The notes below the pieces were generated by a model, which did no database searches, was not told the DNA's origin, and worked only from the letters and a program-made list of their open reading frames with translations. A stretch of 64,000 nucleotides of DNA from Aquanectria penicillioides (taxonomy: Eukaryota; Ascomycota; Sordariomycetes; Hypocreales; Nectriaceae), in the NCBI GenBank assembly GCA_003415625.1, contig PYIU01000002.1:7378001-7442000 (forward strand), read 5' to 3'. Of the stretch, positions 44,146 through 56,687 are shown one piece after another; the first letter of the stretch is position 1; the number at the start of each line of letters is the position of its first letter. The position numbers and the translations under genes were made by a program.

Positions 44146-47100
44146 TATGACGGTTTCGGCTGTTTTGACTTTGAGACGAGTTCGAAATCTTTAACCAGGT
44201 GACTCTTGGATTGCGGATCTAGACCAAACTCTCCCCAAAGCTCGATGCCATCTCGTCAGGTTTTATTCTCGACACAACTACCGGACTATCTGAAGTTGAA
44301 GAGGCTGAGCGCTTCATTGTCCAGTCAGTCTACCATTGTCGGCCATGGTATTCCTGTCTCGGGGGTCATGCACAGCCCTTCTCAGCTTGCACTATGATTA
44401 CCCGAGTACGTCGATGTTGACTTTACGGATGCTATCTTTACTCTTCTGTGTACAACCTGAAGCTCGTTTTCCGAGCCTATGCCACCTGTTGCTCGATTTG
44501 GGTTGATTGCCTGCAATCGCTCGATAGCCCACCCGTACGAGATGCCGCCTTCGGACATCCGGATCATCTCACTCTGTCCTATCCAATCATCGGGCATGTT
44601 GGTCGGGATTCATCAGTCAGCCCCGGGGACATTACTCGGGGGACCTGCTTGCAGGATCTTTTGTGTGTTGTGGCCGTGGAGAGTGATGTCAGCTCAGACC
44701 CACACAACTTGAAAACCAACTACCGACCGAACTGACGCCTGAAGAAGTGACTGCTACCGAAGATGGAGAAATGATGGAGGATTACAAGGACGAACGAAGA
44801 AAAAAGGTTTATGTATTTTTGGTCCAATTGAAGACGCACCACAGTGGACAAACTCTTGAAAGGTTGTCTGTAAAACGATCTAGGCTATGGTGTTCATTCC
44901 AGGGTAAGTTCTGTTTCAGATAAGGGACAAGACATGCAGGCTCTCCAGTTCAAAGAGAAGTCAATCTCAATCGCGGCAGTTTGTAAATAAAAATTTTGGT
45001 CCTATCTTATAAACGTTACGCTATCGTCTTGTACATGTACACAAGAATGCTTTGCATCTTACGAGACACGACAAGTACTCGGTTCAGTCGCTGCAGGTCT
45101 CACCCCATGCATAATGCACGACAATAAAATATAATGACGCACCCGTCAAGTTGATTCTCTCATGATTATGATCCTCTTGCCAACAACCCGTGCCCTGTGC
45201 ATACTCTACGTAAGTGGCGACCTGATAATTCCAACGGTTGTCGTCCTGCGCCTTGCCATGCCAGGTCGGGTTCCGAGAGACACTCGCCCCCGACATTGCA
45301 GACTGCAGCTCGGTCAGAGATCCGAGCCATCCGGGTCCCTGTTGCCGTCAAGTGTCCATTGATCCATCGAACGAGGTAGCGTCCAACCTTATGCATCGTA
45401 GATGGACAGGCACAGCCCGGCGTCGTTGTCCCAGTGGCTCATCCCCAGCTGTTCCCGAGTCGCCTCGAAAACTAACGGGAACCGCCAAGACACGCGTATG
45501 CGGGCTAAGACTGCCGCTAGGCTCGGCATCTCGGCACTTCGGCTTGGACGCCCGGGAGTCCTGCAAGGTTCTGTCGGGATATTTTCAAACCTGGACGATC
45601 AGCAGCTTACTACCTCGCTATTGATTAGCCCTATCGAGGAGGGATGCTCCGGGAGGCTCAGCGTGGTGAGGGTGTGTTGGGAAAGGAAGGGGAGGGGAGG
45701 GGGGTGGTAAGGCGCCCAACAGGGATATATTCCCGTCAAATCGAGATCCATAGGGCACTCCCTGCACCCGTTTCGAGTAATAAAGGAAGCATTTGTAACG
45801 ATTCCAGAAATATGGCTCCAATGACAGCTCCCGCCAGACTCGAATATCGCTTCAGCTGCTATTGCATGCTTTGCTGGATAGTTCTGACCACTGTCTTAGT
45901 GCGGCTCAGACGGGCTCAGGCTGAGGAATCACTGGTACATCTATCTCACCGGAGTCGCAAAGTACCGGTTTTCTGACATCACTTTCCCGCCCGCCAAACG
46001 ATCCTTCTCACGATAGAGATATAGCATCATATCTCCGCCTCTGGTATTGGTGGATGTGCCGTGCCATCGACCTGGCAGATAGTGTTCTGCCTCATCCCGC
46101 ACCCAAGCAGCACCACCATCACAACACCTCTGTTCCGTATCTTAGAGCCCGCGTATTTGCCACCTTATTTTAGAATCCACACATCATCACCACACACACA
46201 CGACCAAGTTTTGGGAAGCGTGCGGGATGGGGATGGATGATGCCGAATGGACATGCATATAAGACATGCCTCGAGTCGAGGACCGACTGATAAGGCGGTA
46301 CAGAACCGTGTCGTACCGGATATCGCCCACCCACTGCAACGTGATACTCACACACTCGTCTCTCACTCTGATTGCGCCCCTGTAAGTATTATATCCGCTC
46401 CGCCGCCACCCACAGTTTAGGCGGCCCGTCCTATCTGCACACGCCACGCCCACCCAGGCAGGGGTTATTTCGTATTCATGCCGCAAAAGATAAATTGATT
46501 GTGACGGTCCGAGCTACGAGGTGTCGATCAGTACATCATGCCACCCCCCTCCCCCCCGGTGCGATTTAGCGTAGTGGCTCGCAGTGGGTAGTATCCCCGT
46601 GGGGTTGGGATCGGCTCAAGGGCTTTGCAATAGACAAGCTGAAGTTTGATATCGGGGCGAGGGGGAGGCAACAGGTGCCACGAAGGCGATAAGGGCTTAT
46701 TGAAAAGAACCACCAACGACCCGATGTTGTGTGTCTCGGTAGATGAAGCCATTCGCTCGACAAGTTTAAAAGCAATCGGGCACCTGAATGTTAGGCAAAG
46801 ATGCCGTCCTATGCAGGCTGCCACACTCAAGATACACACCAACTCATTGCGTGCACTAGTGGATTTGTGCAGTGCGTTTTCCCAGCGAGTGCGCCGATGC
46901 AACGCACGAATCTCTATTCATTGATTCAAGAGAACCTATCGGCGAAGCAACTTGGATAGGCTGCGGTGTTGGAAGCGAGTGCTCATAGCTGGACGCAAGA
47001 TGTTTGTTGGTTGGCGGCCGGGGGGTCCTGAAGGATGAGCAAGCAACACTTGAGGCCGAGGCTACAGCAAAAAGCCATGGGATTTTTTTTTTTTTTGGAT

Positions 47101-47283
47101 TTTTTTACACAAAAAAAACAAGCCACCGTGGAGTCGACTGGTTTCGATACGAAGTAAGCGGTACTAACTCAATGGCATGCCGGAGTGGACGGCACACCAC
47201 GCTGGTATGCTATGCAGAACACGAAATCTGACGTTAGCTGGTCGCAGAAGCGGCTGAGCAATCGTAGTTGATATAAGTTATAA
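44146..47283. other. Intergenic between PKS and AflR-type gene
   Basis: This 3.1-kb stretch contains the putative AflR-type site at 44464. A minus-strand open frame at 45084-45340 (SGASVSRNPTWHGKAQDDN..., ending YAWGETCSD) lacks a start and may be a gene relic of unknown family. A 14-T run lies at 47083-47096 and is followed by an A8 run. I see no intact gene. Confidence 0.4.
44464..44474. promoter_or_regulatory. AflR-type TCG(N5)CGA site in PKS promoter
   Basis: TCGTTTTCCGA matches the published AflR consensus TCG-N5-CGA and lies about 320 bp upstream of the polyketide synthase start. It is a single copy and could be chance. Confidence 0.35.
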
Positions 47284-48569
47284 ATGGAATGCAAAGGCTT
47301 TAGCAAGGCTTTAGGACCTTCACACCGTCAACATTGCCCTTTATGCTCGCCCACTATGGCCTATGATCCTCGAAAACTACCTAGTCAACCGAAGCTGCGA
47401 ACTAGCTGCGATCAATGTGGTGCTGCAAAGGTCAAGTGTGATCGCGGTCACCCCAAATGCGGACGCTGCGTCTCTCACGGTAGATCATGCGTCTACGGGG
47501 TATCGCGCAAAATGGGCAAGCCGCCGCGAGAGAAGCTTCGTCCGAGCCTCAAACGACCCCTATGCGACCATCCTGGTGGCAGGGATCTGATCAAGGCCGA
47601 CGCGAGTAGCAGCGGTGATGGTATAACTGTGAAATTCAAACTGATCGTGAGTGTTGCTGACGAGGAGCAGCCTGGGAGATGGTCGACAACAACACCAACT
47701 GCATGGGCACTGGCGTTCTGGATGGCTTCTTCAACGACCTCGGCGGGCCGCTTTTGCCCGCCTCACCTTCTCTCGACTTTAGCGAATGGGCCTTGCCTGA
47801 TCACTTCAACGACAAACATATATCAGGCAATCTGCAGTTCAGCCCGATACTCACTCCGGAATCAGCTGATAGGAGCAGTTACCCACCAACTGAAGCTCCC
47901 ATGACCCATCTCACGCCATATCAATTTACTCCAGACAGCACACCAACACCTCCCGCAGGATCCAGAGGCCACGACTGCCCACGAGAGGCGCACGAAATTC
48001 TCCGAAACCTTTCCTTCATGAACCCCAGCACGGGTGACTTTGATTTCCCGTCAACGGCAGGCCCCGCATCGGCTGCAGGCTGCATTGCAAATCAAATACC
48101 TTTAGATCACGTTCTTCGCCTCAACTACGAAGCCAGCGAGCGACTGGGCCCTCTGTTGGCCTGCCCCTGCGCGAGATCTCCCCACCTCGCCCTATTATAT
48201 GCCGCAATCATCTCCAGGATCCTCATATGGTACCAGCAAGCGGCTAGCTGCACACACGGCAATTCATGGAGTCACAGCATGCCAGAAGGCGGCCCTAGTA
48301 TGCTTTCCGTTTCCCCAGCGAGGATGACCATCGGGTCCTTCAACGTCGACGACCTCCGTATAGAGAGCGCTCTCAAGATCCAACTACTATCGGGAGAGAT
48401 GAAAAGAGCCGCTCGTCTTATTGACCACTTTACCACGCCAAATTCTAGTAGCGAATCTAATTTCGGCAGCCTTGATAGATTGTATCAGAGTTTGCATACA
48501 TGGCTAAGGGGTGAGCATTCGAGGATAGCCAGCATGATGAAGTCAATATTGAGAGAACTGAACGCTTGA
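47284..48569 (+). CDS. AflR-type Zn2Cys6 regulator of secondary metabolism
   Basis: About 412 residues from exons 47284-47620 and 47668-48569 (47-nt intron, phase 1). The zinc cluster is C-x2-C-x6-C-x6-C-x2-C-x6-C at residues 42-69 (SCDQCGAAKVKC, CGRC, SC), followed by a basic linker KMGKPPREKLRPS. The C-terminal half matches the aflatoxin-regulatory-protein domain (PF08493 type): RSPHLALLYAAIISRILIWY, then VDDLRIESALKIQLLSGEMK and LHTWLRGEHSRIASMMKSI. The middle is Ser/Pro/Thr-rich. An in-frame ATG at 47356 (MAYDPRKLPSQ) is an equally good start. AflR-type proteins activate nearby polyketide gene clusters through TCG-N5-CGA sites; the NR-PKS 3.1 kb away carries one such site upstream, so it is the likely target (inference). 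Confidence 0.88.
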
Positions 48570-50250
48570 GTAACGCAAGAGGCCAGCGTCTCAAACTAGG
48601 TCCTTCCTCCCGTGTGTACTTTTGGTGGTTTGCACCTGGACTTATTGCTTTTCTTCTTCCCTTTTTGCCGTTCTTTTGATCTCACACTCGCTCTCGGCGC
48701 AGGATCATTTCCATTTTGGCCAATAAATTCGCCAAACGCCAAAGTCCTGGCAGGGAAAACCATGAATAAATGGGAGGAGCTTGTTAGACTCCGAAATAGA
48801 AATATAGATAAAGTGAACCCCATTTTTTGCTCCATCATTCTGTTTGAACGTGAAGAGCACATGACTCCCCTCAATCCATGGGGAAACGCAGGCCACCACT
48901 GTCATCCCAAGAAATGAAAACAAAACTGGATACAAACCTTTCAGTCCAGCATCTTTCACTGAAAATATTTGCTACCCTTGACGGCACTCAACATTTTGTG
49001 ATTGGTCAAATAGTAGGAAGCTCGCCAAGGGTGATTGGACATGACAGCGAGGTCCTAGACAGGCTTTCGCTCCACAAACGGCGATATGATTCCACAACAT
49101 TAATCTGGGGATGTACATGAACCTATTTTGCTGTAAAGGATACGAGAGAAGGAAAAAGCAAAGGGAACTTCCAATGCGCCCCGCAGCGGAAATCGGCCGT
49201 GTCTCCAATTTCCAACCGTTGGCGCCGTGCAGAGAAAGTGTTGGTTCTAGGCAGCTCTGCGCTGCCATAAGCTGGGAATTCAAAGGCTAGGAGATTGTGA
49301 CTGCCAAGAGAATGCATCATTCATCATTTTTCCAATGGATGAGTGAACTCGACCTTCAGCTGCCAGCACAAGTGACGCCGATGACATTCATCGATGCCCA
49401 ATGCCAGGCAACTAGAAGTCGGTGTCGAGTTCTCCGCCGGCAATGCCTCCAATGTAGCCAAATTTACATCAAGGCGGAGTTGGATGCCCCCCTCGCGATA
49501 AAAAAAAATGTAACAGAGATGAAAGGAGCATTGAAGAAGGCTTGGGTTCTAGATGCGACCACCAAGATTATGTGACAACAGCATATTCATGATAAGTGCC
49601 ATTTTTAGCTGAGAGCTGAGAAGTGGCAGAGGAGATGGTACGATCAGAGAGGACAGTCGTGGAACACGACGGACCAACGGGTTATTATCTAAGTTCTTCC
49701 ATGCTTATTCAACCGGAACTGACCGATGGCTTGGCCTATACAACATGTATGGCATCAACGGCATGTGATTTGGTAGGGATAATGCAACGGAGTCTAACTG
49801 CGCCATGCTCGAGGATGCTCGAATTTGATTCCTCCGGTCTCGACAAAGCTCAGTGATTGGGCGCAATGTTCCCGGCGAACACCTGGGCGTATGCCGGGAA
49901 ACGGTTACATTCCCTCGCTTACGAGTGGGCACGGCATTTCAAAGCTGAGGAGATCCCCGGCCGGTACGGGACTTCGGTCCCCGAATGAGATGCTTCCAAT
50001 GGAAAGCTATTTCAAAACACCGCATGACCTGAGAGCAACGCCGAAGTGATAGGTTTTATCGGCCTTTTTAGGGCGTGACTTTAAACTCTCTTTTCGCGAT
50101 TAACGATTAGAGTCTTTCGTACTGGTCGAAAACTCATGAAGTTTCAATCTCCCGGATTGTACAAAAGGCAAAAGGCTGTCCATTGTCGTTGCATTCTATT
50201 CCTAGCACGTAACACAAATCTTTCCCTGCTGCTCATCATCATACATCAAA
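48570..50250. other. Intergenic, no gene seen
   Basis: This 1.7-kb stretch lies between the AflR-type and FSH-hydrolase genes. Open frames of 60-103 codons have no signature, and no TCG-N5-CGA copy was found in the 200 bp before the hydrolase. Confidence 0.45.
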
Positions 50251-51184
50251 ATGCCCAGAATATTGTGCCTCCATGGCCACGGTACAAGTGCAGCCATATT
50301 TAAATCGCAGACAGGTAAGCACTTTCCGTCCTCAAAGGCTTGGGCCAGTTTGCCGTTATGCCGTTTGAAACTAACATGTAAAAAATGCAGCGGCTTTCCG
50401 TTCCAAGCTAGATAAAAGCTACGTCTTCGACTTCGTTGACGCTCCCTTTTCCAGCGCTGGAGCCCCGGGAATTGATACTATATACAAGTCGTCCACGTAC
50501 ACATGGTGGCCGCAGTCTACCCCGGAGGCTATTCGCGAATCGCATTCGTGGGTGGCTGACTATGCCCAAAAGCATGGCGAATACGACGCTGTGTGCTGCT
50601 TCTCTCAGGGATGCTCCTTGGCCGCCAGCATGGCGCTGTACCAGGCTGTTGATGCTGCCACAGCGCAAATGATAGGTGACGACGATGATAAACAGCTACC
50701 TTTTCGTGCTGCAATTTTCATCTGCGGCGGTGTCCCGCTGCCTGTGCTTGAGGATATGGGACTGGAGGTTCCGCCTCGAGCGCATGAAATCAACCAACGC
50801 ACAGGTGCCATGTTGAACGGTACAGCCAGCCGACTTAAAGAGCTGGCCGCGAATCTGGAACTCATCAAGCGCGGCGTTGGTCTTTGGGACGAGGGGTTGG
50901 GCAAGCTGGTTCATGATCCCAACGCCAGACCAGAGCCTCATGATGTCTTTGGTCTGGACTTTACGAGGTTTCCTACCAACGCCCGTATTCGCATCCCTAC
51001 TGTACATATCTACGGGTCCAAGGACCCACGTTGGCCTGCAGGCATCCAGCTGGCTGAGTTTTGCGATGAACGGGTAGAATACGATCATGGAGGCGGCCAT
51101 GACATACCAAGATCGACCGAGGTATCGACCAAGATTGCAGACATGATTAAGGATGTGATGCGTCAAGTTGACTGCCAAGCGTAA
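50251..51184 (+). CDS. FSH-family serine hydrolase
   Basis: About 285 residues from exons 50251-50314 and 50391-51184 (76-nt intron). It belongs to the FSH1/LovG-type alpha/beta hydrolases: N-terminal LCLHGHGTS, nucleophile motif CFSQGCS (Ser93), then IPTVHIYGSKDPRWP with the acid Asp, and a late GGGHDIP with the catalytic His. The first exon fits the family start MPRILCLHG. Relatives include esterases of unknown substrate and enzymes that edit or release polyketides. It lies on the far side of the AflR-type gene from the polyketide synthase, so membership of the cluster is plausible. It is not required for release, because the synthase carries its own reductase. Confidence 0.9.
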
Positions 51185-54100
51185 GTGGCCGAGGCGGGAC
51201 AGGAGGGGGGATGGACGGTGGGGTGTTTTTGTGCAGAAACTAGACTAAGCGTAAATAAAATTGATTCAGCATAGCATGACCTCGAGTTTCACATTATGCT
51301 GAAGTATTGCAATGCTGAGGGTGAGGGCGGTGATCCTCCACTGCAGAAGTTCGTTTTTTTCAGAGGCTCCCCACGACAAGGACGACCGACATTCAGGGTT
51401 ACGCAACAAGAGGAGGCTTCAGCATCCATAGCTTAGGGATGGTGAGGATGGCAACTTTGTCTATCAATTTCGAAATACAAAAAACACAACAAATAGTGCC
51501 ACTTTTGCGCAGACAAGCAGGGCAGTCCCTGCTTGCAATGAAGTACCGATGTGCACTGCACAACTCAATGCGGGCGAGTCATGTCAGCTGCAAGCGTGGC
51601 CAACAAAAGAAAACCTGCTGCTGTACTCTCGCGCATCGGACATCATGGCAATTATCCAATTGCAAGGCCAATGGCTGCGCCAGGATGCATTGATCATGCA
51701 CACGCAAGACGCAAGTCTTTGTTGAACTCGGCGGACCGGAGCCAGTTAAAAGCTTCTTTTGATCCCCGAGCCCGTGCACCAAAGCTTTTCGGCTCCCGAA
51801 TCATACCCTGTGGCTAGGGCAGAGTAATCACCATCTGGCACACCTCTGATACATACTGTGGTAGTTGGCAGTCTTTGAATCAGATTGGGTGCGGCGTTTT
51901 CCAGAAAGAGATGGTGAAAGCTGTGCGACCTGGCTGAGTGTTTCTGCTACCCAAGAGATACACCATCGCTGAAGCCTACGTCTGAGATCAGCGCTCTATA
52001 GATGATGCAGTGCATTGCGGCTTTGACCTGGGAATAGTGGCTTGGGATCAGTGGGAGGCCCTAATTGCTCCAGCTGACTAAGTTTGGGCGCGGTAAATCC
52101 ATCGGGCTGACATTTATGAAACACCAACATGCTAACAATGCCCAGCAACTTGCCGGATTTCGGAGTAATCATTCATAGCTTAATCTGTTAGTGCTGACAT
52201 ATGGCTGAATCAATCGAGGCTGAATTGGTTATTATCAGGCACCTGTCTCGATATTGAGTTATTCTTGAATCTATCTTCCCACCTCTACTGGACTAGCGAC
52301 ATGCACTGGTCAGGGAGGGTGTTACTTCCGTAGTCCTACCTGTTCTATTCCTGTATATTCTACGCACAGCCATATGCCACTATAGCAGGCAGTGCCATAA
52401 CGCCGCCATCCATATTTTCACGATTGTGTGACCAGGCTGTATCAACTTGTTGGGGGTGTATTTGAGAAGGAATAGCAGTCTTCCAGAGACCCGTTTGAGG
52501 CTGATTTTGAAAGAGAGCGGCGGCTGACTCCTATCTCCCGCGGGAACTGTGTCACCACACTAAAAACAAATATTATGGTCACGAGACAAATGGACCTTAT
52601 CGGACATGATCAAAAGTGCTGATGATTGAATCGGTATACGTTGTATAGGCTCATTCATACTCCATACGGCTGGTGAGGTGGTTCAATTTCATGCCTACCA
52701 GTAAGCCATCGCCGGACGGTAGTGGGCAGAGACGCTTCAATGCTCTAATGCCTCATTCGAGTGTCCAATTCTTAGAATATAAATATGTAACAGTAATCAT
52801 TAGGTACCTTGAAGAGATAAAGAAACTGTCAACCAGCCTGTCTCGACATTTCATCTTGTGGTCTTGTTGCTGCCCTCTCGTAATTTCACACAACTAGCGA
52901 TTCTAGAGCCTTTCATCTAGGATCGTTACTCAAGCCTTTTGTGATTTTTTCTAAGGATGTTTGAATTATACGCGAGTTTGTATGGCGGGTAATTTGTCCC
53001 AGAAGAGGTTGGGGATTTTGTGTTCGTAGCAACTAGGAGAGTTGAGTTGCGATGCGATAATGTCACACGCTTTTCACTCCGCTGCTAGCAACAGAACCGC
53101 ACACATTATCAGGCTCTTCTCCTTGCTTGTTTTCCAAGCCATATATGTGTAGCTAGAATGGAACGGGACATATCACACTATCTAGATGTAGGGTAGTTGC
53201 AATGCAAGGCTACGTTGTTTTGGCTCCTAGCACTTAGTCTATCGGACACTGGAGACTTCTGGTGATTAAAGCTCGCTCTGCTCACTTGGTCTCGTGTTCT
53301 AGATCAAAACCGAATACTGACGGGGTGGGCGAAAATCGGAATGGATATTGAAGTGGGCTGCTTGGGTACGCAAGAGGCAATTAAATGCTCAAGGCTTGTA
53401 GCTCATAATTTCATCATATTTTCTGGTTTTCACAAGAGTAGCTCCAATTAGATGGTTTGCTTCTTCATGACTGTAATAAAAGCCGCTGGCGTCTGCCCAA
53501 CAGCTATGGAGAAGATACGCAACAGTTGCAAACACAGTATCAAGAAGCAATGGTTGTTAAATGCGCGTTATTCAAAGTAACAGAAGCAAACATACACCAA
53601 TTGAATGGCCTGGTTCATTATCGGCTGGCGCAACATCACCACGTGCAGTGGCTTTCATGGCTTCGTGTGACAGCATGTGATTGATGATCGCTGCACGCTC
53701 CAGGGCATGAAACAGACAGGAATCCTAGATACCTGTAGCTGAATTGCGTTAGTGCTACATAGCTCGGATAGAATTCGGATAGAACTCCCCATGTGTCCAA
53801 CGGTCTTCTTTTGTTGCTGATGCATCGCATTGCAGCACGTTAGTGGCGTAGCTCAATCGTGATACGTGCTACAACTTTCACTCAGCTATCCCCACACTCC
53901 ACATATCGATTTTAAGTCGCCCAAGTACAATATCTCCGGGAATTCCCTTGACTTCAACCTTATCAATCGATAGAAGAATCCGATTTATTGAAACCCGTGA
54001 AGTACCGGTAGTCGGGAGAAGTGATGCTATCGGAATCGGCAAGGGCCGGGATGTACAGGGATCATATCTTCTGATTTCCCGACCCACCTCCTTCTAGGTT

Positions 54101-54773
54101 GTGAACTGGATACTCTCCTGTGGATTTCACGATCATAGAAGTTTGCATGTGCCTGGAACGGTTGGATAGGAACGTAATTCTAAGCAAATACCGGCCATAA
54201 AGCTGGGGTATAGAAAATGGAGACGCATACACTGTTGCGGATTAGTCAGGTACAGGTCGCATGCTCGATTCGATCGAAAAACCTGCAGCTGTGCAGTACC
54301 TATTTGTGAGACAACACAGCGCGTTGGTTGCTATGCGGTACCCGCCTCGATGCAGCTAGGGCGTTTCAGATCGCCAAGGATCACGGCCTGGATAGCTTGA
54401 GGTCAAGTGATATAACTTGTGGTCCGGGACGAGAACGCTGGGACAAGAACGCTTTCTGCATTGCGTTCGGTCCAAGCGGAACCATCTACACAAAAGAAGC
54501 TGAGTGTCGATGAGGAAGTGTTGTGACATCGATCGTGATGCTTCAAGCGAGCTCAGAAAACTCACGTTTCATTGACTGAAGCTGATTGGCTAAGTGTGCC
54601 CCACAATAGGAGAAAACCCAGCTACGATGGCTGCCTTCGTCAGATGGAACATTCACCTTAGGTCCATGGTGATAATGATGCTGACGTCGCTGGCCCAATT
54701 CCATGCAAATTTTATTTGATATAAGTTCCTTTCTACCTCTCAACCGTCCCCATGTAACGTAGAGCAAGGTACA
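51185..54773. other. Gene-poor 3.6-kb stretch
   Basis: I see no supported gene. Open frames are under 105 codons and lack signatures. There are no long repeats, terminal inverted repeats or transposase motifs readable by eye. Confidence 0.45.
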
Positions 54774-56687
54774 ATGCGCCTTATCAATGTTGAGACATCG
54801 GAGATTGAAGAATTCCTCGACATCGAGGTCCCTCGGTATGCCATCCTTTCGCACACATGGGGCAACGCTGAGGTCGACTTTTGTGAGTGGCAGGATGCGT
54901 CAATACTAGGAGTGAAAAAAAAAGGATACGCCAAAATCACTGCCGCCCAGGACCAGGCCCGGAGAGACGGCCTCAAATATCTCTGGGTGGATACCTGCTG
55001 CATTGACAAGCGCAGCAGCGCTGAGCTATCCGAGGCCATCAATTCCATGTTCACGTGGTACAAGGACTCGGAAACCTGTTACGTTTACCTGGAAGACTTC
55101 CAAGTTCAACCATCAAAGCGATGTGATGGAGATCCAGTTGCCATTGCACCGGAACCCTTGGATTCCGAAGACCTCAAGTCGTGCAAGTGGTTTACACGAG
55201 GGTGGACATTGCAGGAACTTTTGGCTCCAGAACATATCCGGTTCTTTTCTCGTTCCTGGACTCTATTAGGCACGAAAGAATCACTCGCCCAGCAGCTATC
55301 GCTAATCACGTTTATTGATGTCTCCTACCTCACGGGAGAAGACTTGCGCACGGCGAGTATCGCGCAGAGAATGTCATGGGCATCAAGGCGCACAACCAAA
55401 CGTCGAGAAGATATTGCATATTGCCTCCTCGGAATATTCGACATTAATATGCCTCTTTTATACGGCGAGGGTGATAAAGCCTTTGTAAGACTGCAGGAGG
55501 AGATTCTCAAGAAATCAAACGACGAATCTATTTTTGCATGGTGGGGAGAGGACATAAAGAAGCACTCCGCCAGCAGAAAACCCGACGCCCAGGTTGATGC
55601 GCGTCGCGGCCTGCTCGCCCGCTCACCCAGAAGCTTCTCAGGATCAGCTTCAGTCATTGCATGGCCGGAGGAAGGACATCAACTAGGCACGACAAATACT
55701 ACCGTCCTCTTGAGAAGCTTCGATAACTGCCCTATCGCAGCCCCAGACGGCTTTGGGAAATACGTTCGACTTCAATGCCGTGACCTCCAGCGCATGCGCT
55801 ACTATATATGCATCCCTGTCGAGTATATTCCCGATCTTGCAATCTACTGTCGCATGGGCACACAAGCCCCGGCATTTATATTGCCCATTCGAAAGACGCC
55901 CCGGTTATGGCCCCTAAGCATTGTTAGTCAAGGCTTTCGTCGGCAAGGCAAGGATGACAGACTCCCCGTGTCAAAAGAGGAGCCCGTCGTGCCAAGACGT
56001 TTTTTCCGACCGAAATTTGATATTATTGTGGAATATTCCTTCTTTATGCCTGGAAAAAAGAAGATATTTTCACAGTCTGGAGGCTTTGTCGACTTCCGGT
56101 TGCCAGTGAAATTCGCCGGTGCGAACGCTTCGTTCGACCCCATGTGGCAGGGAATTCGGCGGGATGACCCCAAGAAAGGGTTCAAAGCCCGTCTAGCATT
56201 CTCAGGTCCAAACGGGAGGGGCATCGCTATGTACTTGACGACCACGACGCTGCGCAGCATCAAGAGCCATCCAATTGGAGACTCAAATACACTGTATCTC
56301 GACCGTGTCTGGGTAGTTGAGGAAGAGAAGACGCAGGAACCAGAACAGCCGTTCATGGATAGCCAAGACAGATCAACCGACCTTGCTCCATTCAAGTTTT
56401 TCCCCCAGCGACATTGGAAGACAAGGCTGAACCTTGACGACTTCCAGGTGCATGTTAGCGTCGAAAAAGGAGGGACAGCAGAAGCAGACAGTGCCTTCAT
56501 TGTTGCGTTGACTATTGATCCCTCGAAGAGGTCGCTGCTTACTTTGTTTTTATCTACGGTGCTCCCGGGCCTCGTTCTGGCGCTGATTTTCTTGCCCCAT
56601 TTTCTTGGATGGGAAACTCATTTGGGGCATACGCCATCGGGGTTGGACGATGGAAGCGCTGGCTTCCAGGCCATGGGCCAGTATTGA
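54774..56687 (+). CDS. HET-domain protein with C-terminal membrane segment
   Basis: Single-exon gene of 637 residues. The HET domain covers roughly residues 20-150 with its three standard blocks: YAILSHTWG (22-30), GLKYLWVDTCCIDK (66-79) and CKWFTRGWTLQELLAP (138-152). After it come RMSWASRRTTKRREDIAYCLLGIFDINMPLLYGEG-type sequence (key motif AYCLLGIFDI) and FVRLQEEILKKSNDESIFAW, the usual partner region of fungal HET proteins. The central part is a beta-rich region of unknown role. A hydrophobic segment at about 588-611 (LLTLFLSTVLPGLVLALIFL) looks like a membrane anchor, which is uncommon for this family. HET domains trigger cell death in heterokaryon incompatibility; whether this one does is unknown. 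ATG 54774 gives the conventional MRLINVET start. Confidence 0.93.
   Translation: MRLINVETSEIEEFLDIEVPRYAILSHTWGNAEVDFCEWQDASILGVKKKGYAKITAAQDQARRDGLKYLWVDTCCIDKRSSAELSEAINSMFTWYKDSETCYVYLEDFQVQPSKRCDGDPVAIAPEPLDSEDLKSCKWFTRGWTLQELLAPEHIRFFSRSWTLLGTKESLAQQLSLITFIDVSYLTGEDLRTASIAQRMSWASRRTTKRREDIAYCLLGIFDINMPLLYGEGDKAFVRLQEEILKKSNDESIFAWWGEDIKKHSASRKPDAQVDARRGLLARSPRSFSGSASVIAWPEEGHQLGTTNTTVLLRSFDNCPIAAPDGFGKYVRLQCRDLQRMRYYICIPVEYIPDLAIYCRMGTQAPAFILPIRKTPRLWPLSIVSQGFRRQGKDDRLPVSKEEPVVPRRFFRPKFDIIVEYSFFMPGKKKIFSQSGGFVDFRLPVKFAGANASFDPMWQGIRRDDPKKGFKARLAFSGPNGRGIAMYLTTTTLRSIKSHPIGDSNTLYLDRVWVVEEEKTQEPEQPFMDSQDRSTDLAPFKFFPQRHWKTRLNLDDFQVHVSVEKGGTAEADSAFIVALTIDPSKRSLLTLFLSTVLPGLVLALIFLPHFLGWETHLGHTPSGLDDGSAGFQAMGQY

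Noticed and set aside
53843..53900. tRNA-like A-box (TAGCTCAATCG)
   Set aside because: No B-box or pairing stems follow.
55928..56500. 190-codon minus-strand frame
   Set aside because: It is the antisense shadow of the HET-domain gene.
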